DNA from: Candidatus Rifleibacteriota bacterium
Lineage (GTDB): Bacteria > Muiribacteriota > Ozemobacteria > Ozemobacterales > Ozemobacteraceae
Assembly: GCA_028691595.1 (NCBI GenBank)
Contig: JAQUZA010000004.1
Coordinates: forward strand, 1 to 33,489
Length of the DNA stretch: 33,489 nt
Direction: 5' to 3'
Shown one piece after another: positions 26,262-33,489 of the stretch (positions within the stretch are counted from its first letter, which is position 1; each line of letters begins with the position of its first letter). The notes under the pieces were generated by a model that saw nothing but the letters and a program-made list of their open reading frames with translations, was not told the DNA's origin and did not search any database. Position numbers and translations under genes: made by a program.

Positions 26262-26378
26262 GCTTTTCTCTAACTAAAGTATCGGCCATCGCAAAACTTA
26301 TGCTGACCAAAATCATTGCTGTTGTAACAAATTTTCCTGTTCTGGTCGAAAAGTATTTTGCGACAAAGGAGAGCTAAT

Positions 26379-26552
26379 ATGAGAGTTGTATGCTCAATGC
26401 TTGCTAACTGGTATTCCGTTGCACTGATCGGTTTTCTGTTTTATATCAGAAATGGCTTTTTGCAGATGTCTGGCGAAACAGCATTGCCATCGATCGACCT
26501 TAACTGCACTGAAGAAAATCCTGACTGCGATAATTTTTCAGATTTAACTTGA
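26379..26552 (+). CDS. Small membrane protein (57 aa)
   Basis: GGAGAG SD upstream of ATG 26379; one hydrophobic segment WYSVALIGFLFYI. Confidence 0.5.
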   Translation: MRVVCSMLANWYSVALIGFLFYIRNGFLQMSGETALPSIDLNCTEENPDCDNFSDLT

Positions 26553-26564
26553 TTAAATGAACCC

Positions 26565-26605
26565 ACCTGTCTAAAATAAATAAAGATTTATTTTAGACAG
26601 GTTTT
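26565..26605 (+). terminator. Intrinsic terminator or attenuator hairpin
   Basis: ACCTGTCTAAAATAAA - taaaga - TTTATTTTAGACAGGT, perfect 16-bp stem followed by TTT. Confidence 0.8.
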
Positions 26606-26611
26606 AATCCC

Positions 26612-27229
26612 TTGCCATTTGACACCAAATTCGAGTTTATCCTGCAGTTTGAAAAAATTCTCGGGGAAATGAAGAGCAAAAACCCCGAGACCTATGGTCG
26701 TAACCTGCAATTTTTAAGTGTTGAAACCATAGAAACAGTCAGGCCAATCCTGCAGAAGTTTTTTCCGAATGATAAAACCCTCATCGATTCGCTGAGTCGC
26801 AAGGATATCGACATGATGTTGATGCGAATTCTGCGTTCAGAAGTGGTTGGGCTGCAAAGCGAAGGCGAACGCCTTATTCGAAAGGCTCGCAATCTTGTCG
26901 GTCAGTTCGGCTTTCTTCCACCTGTTGCTTTCTTTTATGCCTACAATGGTGCCGAGTTATTCGAAGCGATGCTCGACCGTACTTATAGAAACCTGAAAAA
27001 GCGTGGTAAACCACAGAGTCTTTCTGAGGTCTGGCGGCGTTTTTCAGCCCCGTTAACCGCAAGTTTTGAACTGAAAAATGTATTCACCAAAGATCTGCTT
27101 TTCAAGATCAGACAGAGACTGAAAAACTATCTTGATAAAGACCCAAGGTTCTATCTCGATGCCAGAAGCCCGAAAAAGCTTTTTGTCGCGCTGGCTGAGT
27201 GGGGTGCTTCAGTTGAATTTGAAGATTGA
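26612..27229 (+). CDS. Protein of unknown function
   Basis: 205 aa ORF with a TTG start and no clear SD; ATG 26669 preceded by GGGGA is a plausible alternative. Confidence 0.65.
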   Translation: MPFDTKFEFILQFEKILGEMKSKNPETYGRNLQFLSVETIETVRPILQKFFPNDKTLIDSLSRKDIDMMLMRILRSEVVGLQSEGERLIRKARNLVGQFGFLPPVAFFYAYNGAELFEAMLDRTYRNLKKRGKPQSLSEVWRRFSAPLTASFELKNVFTKDLLFKIRQRLKNYLDKDPRFYLDARSPKKLFVALAEWGASVEFED

Positions 27230-27259
27230 TAAAGGTTCCGTAACCCGGAGAAAAACGGT

Positions 27260-28717
27260 TTGACCGGGGGCTCCCGCAGATTCGGCCGTCCATCTGGCTG
27301 GCAGACTTTTTATTTGCTCTGGCTGATTGTGATTGCCATTCTGGCGTTGCTTGGTCGTTATTCTGATCTGGCCCTGTCAGCTGATCTGGTATTGCTGGCG
27401 CTCTTTTTTGTAAGTGTTCGGCACCACGTTCAGCAGCGCAACTCACTTCAAGATGTCTGCAACTTTTATGAAAGTGCCCATTCCCTTGATGACCTGCAGT
27501 TGTTACTTGGAGATCGTCCCTACAGCCGGATTCTGCAGACGGTGCTTGAACTGGGACGCTTTGACTGGGCGGTTCTTTTCCTGATGGACTTTGAAAAGGA
27601 CAGCTTTGTGGCTGTCGAAGCAGCAGGAATAAGTCTCGATCACTTTAAGCCTGTCAGTTTTGATCACATATCTTCTGAACATACATCTGACAGCATGAAG
27701 CTTTCGTTGAAGCTTCTAGAGCATGCTTTTAAAACTCATGAATTCAGAGGCGCTCTCGCTGGCTCTGCCCTTGAACGCAATAATATTTTTTACGGTTGTC
27801 TGCTGGTTGGCCGGCGCGATAGCGAATCTGAGCTTGCCGCCGAAGATTCTTTCCGACTTGATATTCTTTCAGATCAGATTTCTATATGCCTTCATAATTA
27901 TCGTCTGCATAAAGAGCTGGCTTTTCATGCCGAAGAACTGGCGCAACGCCAGGCTCAGATACAAAGAGAACTTGAAATGGCCAGAATCGTACAGGATGGT
28001 GCCCTCCCACGACAGATGCCTGAAATCGAAGGTATCGAGGTGGCTTCTTATCTTAAGCCAGCCCGTTTTATCGGGGGAGATTTTCTTAGATATATAGACG
28101 AAGGGTCGCATAAGAATCTGGGCATTCTGATTGGCGATGTTTGCGGCAAAGGTGTGCCCGCTGCCCTGGTTATGGCGGTGGTTGTCTGTCTTTTTAACGA
28201 AAGAACCGCCCTTGAAGTTGCCCCGGGCGAATTGATGGGGCGCGTCAATATTTCTCTGAAAGAATTTCTCGGCGCTGGTTCAAGATTTAATTCAACCGCT
28301 TTGTGGGGAGTTTTTGACCTCAGTGCCATGCAGTTCACCTATTGCAGTGCCGGCCATGATTTTCCTTTGCATTATTCGGTTTCTTCAAACTCTCTAACTG
28401 AACTTGAATCAACCGGTACCCTGCTGGGTATTTTTAATGAAAGTATTTATGATAGCCGCTCAGTTGCTATTGCCGATGGCGACAAGATTCTTTTTTATTC
28501 TGATGGCCTTGTCGACTTCTTTGAGGCCTGGTCTGGTTGTGATGACGGCTATATTTATCTTAAAGAATTCTTTTTGCAGCGTGTTGCAAAATTGCCTTGC
28601 GAAATTGTTAAAGAAATTTCAGAACTGGTCGAAAACTCACCTGCTGCCGTCAAAGACGATATTACCGTGGCAGTTTCCTGCATAGACCGTAATAGAAAGG
28701 TTGAGAAACAATCATAG
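27260..28717 (+). CDS. SpoIIE-type PP2C phosphatase with N-terminal TM and GAF-like region
   Basis: TM segment YLLWLIVIAILALLG; GAF-like FDWAVLFLMDFEKDSFVAVEAAG; linker ELEMARIVQDGALPRQMPEIEG; IGGDFLRYIDEGSHKNLGILIGDVCGKGVPAALVMAV; CSAGHDFPL; FYSDGLVDFFE; DDITVAV. Confidence 0.88.
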   Translation: MTGGSRRFGRPSGWQTFYLLWLIVIAILALLGRYSDLALSADLVLLALFFVSVRHHVQQRNSLQDVCNFYESAHSLDDLQLLLGDRPYSRILQTVLELGRFDWAVLFLMDFEKDSFVAVEAAGISLDHFKPVSFDHISSEHTSDSMKLSLKLLEHAFKTHEFRGALAGSALERNNIFYGCLLVGRRDSESELAAEDSFRLDILSDQISICLHNYRLHKELAFHAEELAQRQAQIQRELEMARIVQDGALPRQMPEIEGIEVASYLKPARFIGGDFLRYIDEGSHKNLGILIGDVCGKGVPAALVMAVVVCLFNERTALEVAPGELMGRVNISLKEFLGAGSRFNSTALWGVFDLSAMQFTYCSAGHDFPLHYSVSSNSLTELESTGTLLGIFNESIYDSRSVAIADGDKILFYSDGLVDFFEAWSGCDDGYIYLKEFFLQRVAKLPCEIVKEISELVENSPAAVKDDITVAVSCIDRNRKVEKQS

Positions 28718-31401
28718 CCAGAAGCAGAGTTTTGCTTTTGTTTTTGCTGGTTGTGGGTGCCGTTCTGGTTTCAGGCCATGCTGATGCTTATTCAGGCCTG
28801 CCGGTTGACGGCACGTTTCGTTTGCGTGCCATGAAAGATGAGCTCGACAGGGCCTTGTCGCTCAGAATGGCAACTGACGAGAATTATCGCAGCCAGCTTC
28901 GAGCTTCCACAAGACAGCAGCAGCTGGTTCCGGGAATCAGCGAAGTGGGATTTCAGGTTTTCAATTTCTCGATGGGGGCCTATGAATACCGCCCGGGCCG
29001 CTTTGTTGCCAGGGGAAAGCATTGTAATCTGTTCATTGAGCGCGGCAGCGAAGCTATTTATGGTCAGAATTCGAACGCCGTTTTTGCGCAGATAGTTAAC
29101 AGCTTCGATGAAAAGGTTTTTCCCTCGGTAGGTCGATGGTTTGGCAAGCCGGTCATTCCGCCCGCATTCAACCTTCCAGATGAGAGAATATATATTTTCC
29201 TGGTCGATATCAGAGATAATTTTTCAGAAGGTTATGTTGCAGGCTATTTTGATCATAGGGATCTTGAAGGACTTTTTGGTAATCAGAAACCCGTCTTCTT
29301 TATGGATATCGCCCCCGGCGAGCCTGGAAACCCTGAGGATAAGTGCAATTCATTCTATCGGACCCTTGCCCACGAATTTCAGCATATGGTGAATTTTTCT
29401 ATTCAACATGCCAATGGCAGTGTTGAGCAGGAACGCTGGCTGGACGAGGGTTTTTCAATGTTTTCAGAATATGTGTTTTCGGGTGAAATCGGTTCTGACC
29501 CGGGGAGGGTTCCGCCGGCTCCTCATTTTGAACGGTTTCTCGAAAATCATGGGGTAAACCTGATAAGTAACGCCAGAGAAAGCTGGTTTCAGGAAGAATC
29601 GCTTTTTCGCAAGTATGGTGCATCTTTTCTTTTTGTCGCTTATCTGGTCGAAAAATTCGGGGGGGCATCTCCGGCCCTTCAACAGCAGTTTACCCGTGAG
29701 CTTGTCAGAACTGTTCCGAAAGGCGTTGCTGGTCTTGAAGAGCTGCTTGAATACTCAAAGACGAGCTTCGCCGAGGTGTTTGTCAATTTTGGCCTGGCAC
29801 TTGTCATTGATGACCCTGCTCTAAACAATGGACTCTGGGGCTTCAATGACAAATTTGCTTCCTTTGGCAAAAGCGCTTCCCTGATTCCGGTCAAATTCAG
29901 CAGGTCTTACGCTGCAACCGGTGATAATTCGTTTATTGGCGGGAGCAGCTCTGTGCCCGCCAATTGTCTGAATATCGAAGAAGTTAACGGCAAAGGAAAA
30001 ATATCGTTTTCGATGAACTGTGAGGCCGGCATGTCACCATGGATAGCTGAATTAAGCCATGATAACGAGTGTCGTGTTTTGCCTTTGGCTCTCGATTCGG
30101 CTGGTCAGACTCATTTTGAGCTTGATTTCGCCGGTCTGCGGCGATTTTTTCTAATGCCGGTTGCGTTGAAAGAAGATTTGAACGCCGAAAGACTCTTTTC
30201 ATATTCGTTTAACTCAGCTATCGGAAATTTAGTTCTTTATCCAGTTCCAAACCCTGCCTTTGCCGAGCAGGTCATCATACTTCTCAAGTCAAACTCCGGG
30301 CCGCTTCAAGATTCTCCGCTGCTGAACGTCAGCTTTAACAACCTCATCGAGCAACTCACCTTTTCGCCAATTGATGAAAAACAAACGACCTTCGTGGCGC
30401 ATTATCGCCTGCCCGGCACCGGAAAAGGCCAGGCGGTCTGTAATATCGGTGGAAATCAGGTGTCTTTCAGCTTTTCAGTTGCCAGGTTGCGAATCAGCCA
30501 GAGCGCTGATCTGGAGGTTGGCGATTCGACTCTGGCAGTCAGCTGCGCCCGGGATAACGAAACGGTGACCATGCTTGCCACCCCGGATTTTGCATTTCAA
30601 TCGCTTCCAGCCGGTGCATTCAGTGGCCCATACGACATAATTACCGCTGAGAAAAATATTGCCCGGCTAAGTCTTACCAGTTTCAACGGCGGCGATGAAA
30701 ATGCCGGGCTATGCCGGGTGAATTCTTCAGGCAGGCCGGTTTCGTGGCAGCAGACTGCTAAAATCGATGGGGTTCTGACTGCTGCTATAGATGAACCGGG
30801 GCGTTATTACCTTTTCTCAGACACGGTCGCGCCTGTTGTTAAGAGCATCAGGGTTGTCAATCGCGGCCAAAGAAGCCCTGAATTAATGGTCGAAGCCTCT
30901 GATGACCTGTCTGGCATCGATAACGGCAGTCTCAAGGTCAGCGTTGATGACAAATTTCTCGATTTGGGCAATGGATTTGAGTTTTCGGTTTTTGTGCCTC
31001 TTGAAGATGTTAAAGAAGGTCCGCACAGGTTTGCCGTCGAGCTTGCCGATCGATCAGGAAACCGCTCATCACTGTCAGTAATGGCTGCAGTTTCGCAACC
31101 ACCCTTCCTGCAGCAGACATCTGTTTACCCCAACCCTTGCCGCAACAGAGCCAGGGTCAGTCTGCAGTTTGCCGGGAAACCTGATTTTGGTGAGTCTTCT
31201 GTGAGCTTTTACGATGCTTCAGGGCATCGGCTTGTTACCCTGCCATTGTCGGGTGACAGCAGTTTTTGTCTGAACGCTGATTGGGATCTGCGAGATTCAG
31301 GTGGCCGCAGAGTCGCTAACGGCGTTTATTTTTTCAGGGTAAAAGCAATTGCCGATGGAACTGTATTCAGGTCCACCGGCAAAATTGCAGTGTTGAAGTA
31401 G
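28714..31401 (+). CDS. Secreted HExxH metalloprotease (M30/hyicolysin-like) with C-terminal FlgD/T9SS-type Ig-like domain
   Basis: TLAHEFQHMVNF...RWLDEGFSMFSEYVF active site; C-terminal SVYPNPCRNRARVSLQF..NADWDLRDSGGRRVANGVYFFRVKAIADG. The ORF track begins at TTG 28732; the frame is open back to 28705 and a signal peptide fits a start at ATA 28714. Confidence 0.82.
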   Translation: MARSRVLLLFLLVVGAVLVSGHADAYSGLPVDGTFRLRAMKDELDRALSLRMATDENYRSQLRASTRQQQLVPGISEVGFQVFNFSMGAYEYRPGRFVARGKHCNLFIERGSEAIYGQNSNAVFAQIVNSFDEKVFPSVGRWFGKPVIPPAFNLPDERIYIFLVDIRDNFSEGYVAGYFDHRDLEGLFGNQKPVFFMDIAPGEPGNPEDKCNSFYRTLAHEFQHMVNFSIQHANGSVEQERWLDEGFSMFSEYVFSGEIGSDPGRVPPAPHFERFLENHGVNLISNARESWFQEESLFRKYGASFLFVAYLVEKFGGASPALQQQFTRELVRTVPKGVAGLEELLEYSKTSFAEVFVNFGLALVIDDPALNNGLWGFNDKFASFGKSASLIPVKFSRSYAATGDNSFIGGSSSVPANCLNIEEVNGKGKISFSMNCEAGMSPWIAELSHDNECRVLPLALDSAGQTHFELDFAGLRRFFLMPVALKEDLNAERLFSYSFNSAIGNLVLYPVPNPAFAEQVIILLKSNSGPLQDSPLLNVSFNNLIEQLTFSPIDEKQTTFVAHYRLPGTGKGQAVCNIGGNQVSFSFSVARLRISQSADLEVGDSTLAVSCARDNETVTMLATPDFAFQSLPAGAFSGPYDIITAEKNIARLSLTSFNGGDENAGLCRVNSSGRPVSWQQTAKIDGVLTAAIDEPGRYYLFSDTVAPVVKSIRVVNRGQRSPELMVEASDDLSGIDNGSLKVSVDDKFLDLGNGFEFSVFVPLEDVKEGPHRFAVELADRSGNRSSLSVMAAVSQPPFLQQTSVYPNPCRNRARVSLQFAGKPDFGESSVSFYDASGHRLVTLPLSGDSSFCLNADWDLRDSGGRRVANGVYFFRVKAIADGTVFRSTGKIAVLK

Positions 31402-31407
31402 AAAACC

Positions 31408-33489
31408 TTATCTGGCTGCTGCCTTGAGAGCCTTTTCATACTTGCTGCGGGCTTTGCTGAATTCTTTCAGGCGGCTCTGTGCAAGTTTCTGGTCACCAGA
31501 GGTGACGGCCTTAACATAAGCTTTATATGCAGATTCATAGCTGTCTTTTGCTTGTTTTAGACTTGAATCCATTTTGTTGTAGGGTATTTTTTCGGCGGTA
31601 TCTGGCAATCGCAGCTTGCTTAACTCTGCCGAAGACTTCTGTATCTGCAGGTTAGATTCCGCAACCCTGGCATTAGCCTGATTGTTTAAAGAGACATTGC
31701 TCGATGGCTGTTGCTGCTGGTTTTTTCTGTAGCCAAGCAATTTGGCGATGCCGGTGAACAGTTTTTCTCCGACAATACCGCCGACAATGCTGCCGAGCAT
31801 GGTGCCGACAACGGGAATGGGTATCATCGAGCCAAGCATTGCTCCGATGGTTGAGCCTGCTGCCTGGCCGGCAATGGCAACTGGATCCAGTGCTTTGAGA
31901 GCGGCCTTGAAGCTCATTCCTGCCCCAAGATTGCCACCCAGAGAACCGCCAACCAGAGAGGTAAGAGTGGGCAGCAGAGCACCGGCAATTGTTCCAACTA
32001 TTGGAATGGGCACAAAAGTTTGAATCAGCGGCACGAAGACCTGGCCGGCAGCGGCACCCAGCGATGAACCCACCACGTTGCCGACAAACTGCATGGAAGC
32101 TACTGATTTAACCGCGGCTTTCATACTGACCTTTTCGCCGTTCATCAACTGGCTTGCCAGATTGATGGCGATCGAGGTGCCGGCGGTCATGGCCAGACTT
32201 TTAACGCTGAACGACTGCTTGATTGAATCAGCAGCGTTTCTGATGCCTGTTCCAAGTGCCTTTTGCCCCTTAATCAGGGTTTCGCTGAGTTTAATCGAGC
32301 GATATTGTGACTGGGTCTCGTCTGAAAAAGCTCGTGAACCATCGATTGCCCCGTCAATGCGGCCATCTACGACGGCCTGCTTATAAAGGGCTTCGCTCCA
32401 GTCTTCGTAGTTTTTAAGTTTGCTGTCATACTGGGCTTTGAGCTGCGATTTAACACCGGGGTCGGTCGCATTCTGCCAGGCCTGCTGCGCGTCGTGAACT
32501 TCTTTGTATCTTGTAGTTGCGCTGCTGTCGACCGTAGCGTATTTGGTGTTGTCAAGAAACTGCTTGATCATCTGGCTACGGTCTTCAGGGAACTTCTGTA
32601 TATAGGCATCGACAAATTCACGGTAAGTCTGGGGTTTCGAGTTTTCAAAAACCTGACATACTTTTGAGAACGGAGCCTGGATACGGCCACCATTCAAGAT
32701 GTCGTAGAACAGTGAGGCATTAACACCTTCAGTTGAGAGCATGTTGGTGCCAGACTTGAGAATGCCGTCGTTAATGCCGTCGGTAACACCCTGGTTTTCA
32801 AAGATATACTTGTTTTCGGCGATGTTTTTGTGGGTTTTGATTCGCCAGGAATCTGCTGAATCATGATATTCTCTTGTTGAAAGGGCCTCGAGAGCTTCTG
32901 CCCAGCCTTCAGATAGGGCAAAACCTTCGTCGGAAACGGTGTTTTTTGAGTGGGCTCCGTAATAATCGGTGGCGGGGTAATTCGGTCTTTCGTAGAGTTG
33001 ATCCATGATCATGTGCCCAACTTCGTGAGAAACAACCGAGGCTGCTGAAGGATCCTGCATGCCACCGCTGAACACTTCGCTGTTCGAAGACACAACGATC
33101 CGGTTGGCATAGGCATTGTCACGATAAGTTACCTGACCGTTTTTGCCTGCTTCAGCGAGGGTGAAGCCGCCGGCATCGTGATGAATGCTGCCAGAATCAC
33201 CAACTTCAAGATAAACGGGTTTTTTAAGATCGTTTACCAGCCACTGGGCGAGAGCCGGGTCTTTGGTGCCGGCGCTCAGGTCACTTTGAATCTGGGCAAT
33301 CTTGTAATTTCTGGCTTCGACCTGCATTGAAACTGTCTGCCTGAGCCCGGGGTTGCTCTCGATATAAGTCTTGAGCTGCTGATATCTTGGATCGCTTGGT
33401 GGCAGAGCCTTGAGAACCCTGGAAGTGTTTCCCATGAAATCTTTGGTGGAAACGGCGGCGGTTGAGCCGTCTTTTACTGGAGTTACGAG
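31408..33489 (-). CDS. HExxH metallopeptidase-like protein with duplicated glycine-zipper region, truncated at the window edge
   Basis: SVVSHEVGHMIMDQLYERP..ALSEGWAEALE; glycine-rich hydrophobic repeats VPIPIVGTIAGALLP and IPIPVVGTMLGSIVGGIVG. The frame is open from ATG 33435 to the edge (LVTPVKDGSTAAVSTKDF-M), so the N-terminus is probably missing. Confidence 0.72.
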   Translation of the reverse strand, partial: LVTPVKDGSTAAVSTKDFMGNTSRVLKALPPSDPRYQQLKTYIESNPGLRQTVSMQVEARNYKIAQIQSDLSAGTKDPALAQWLVNDLKKPVYLEVGDSGSIHHDAGGFTLAEAGKNGQVTYRDNAYANRIVVSSNSEVFSGGMQDPSAASVVSHEVGHMIMDQLYERPNYPATDYYGAHSKNTVSDEGFALSEGWAEALEALSTREYHDSADSWRIKTHKNIAENKYIFENQGVTDGINDGILKSGTNMLSTEGVNASLFYDILNGGRIQAPFSKVCQVFENSKPQTYREFVDAYIQKFPEDRSQMIKQFLDNTKYATVDSSATTRYKEVHDAQQAWQNATDPGVKSQLKAQYDSKLKNYEDWSEALYKQAVVDGRIDGAIDGSRAFSDETQSQYRSIKLSETLIKGQKALGTGIRNAADSIKQSFSVKSLAMTAGTSIAINLASQLMNGEKVSMKAAVKSVASMQFVGNVVGSSLGAAAGQVFVPLIQTFVPIPIVGTIAGALLPTLTSLVGGSLGGNLGAGMSFKAALKALDPVAIAGQAAGSTIGAMLGSMIPIPVVGTMLGSIVGGIVGEKLFTGIAKLLGYRKNQQQQPSSNVSLNNQANARVAESNLQIQKSSAELSKLRLPDTAEKIPYNKMDSSLKQAKDSYESAYKAYVKAVTSGDQKLAQSRLKEFSKARSKYEKALKAAAR

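Noticed and set aside
29656-29668. G7 run in the protease gene and C7 run near 15628
   Set aside because: Short homopolymers within well-supported reading frames; not distinctive enough to propose phase variation.

Overview
This is a gene-dense bacterial chromosomal window with no rRNA, no complete tRNA and no CRISPR array that I could see. From left to right: (1) an orphan phage terminase small subunit with its own terminator; (2) about 1.1 kb without convincing genes, containing a dense cluster of inverted repeats, a promoter fused to a terminator and a REP/BIME-like palindrome pair; (3) an EFR1-type flavodoxin/ferredoxin gene; (4) a minus-strand heavy-metal RND efflux operon (TolC-like, CusB-like, CusA/CzcA-like) overlapping a SUI1/YciH gene; (5) a small lipoprotein, a TPR protein and two tandem, very large SpoIIE-type PP2C phosphatases; (6) a ResB-CcsA cytochrome c biogenesis pair; (7) a minus-strand signalling block (zinc-ribbon protein, Rcp1-like response regulator, PAS histidine kinase, multi-REC/Hpt hybrid kinase, short beta-propeller protein, unknown protein); (8) a plus-strand block (small membrane protein, unknown protein, GAF-like/PP2C phosphatase, secreted HExxH protease with a FlgD-like C-terminus); (9) a convergent HExxH protein with a duplicated glycine-zipper region that runs off the right edge. 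No single known defence or mobile system is evident. The strongest candidates for something new are the structured non-coding region (677-860), the paired double-sensor phosphatases, the glycine-zipper metallopeptidase, a non-AUG start, a probable leaderless promoter and an antisense-encoded acidic tail. All family names come from motif recognition by eye; no database search was run.
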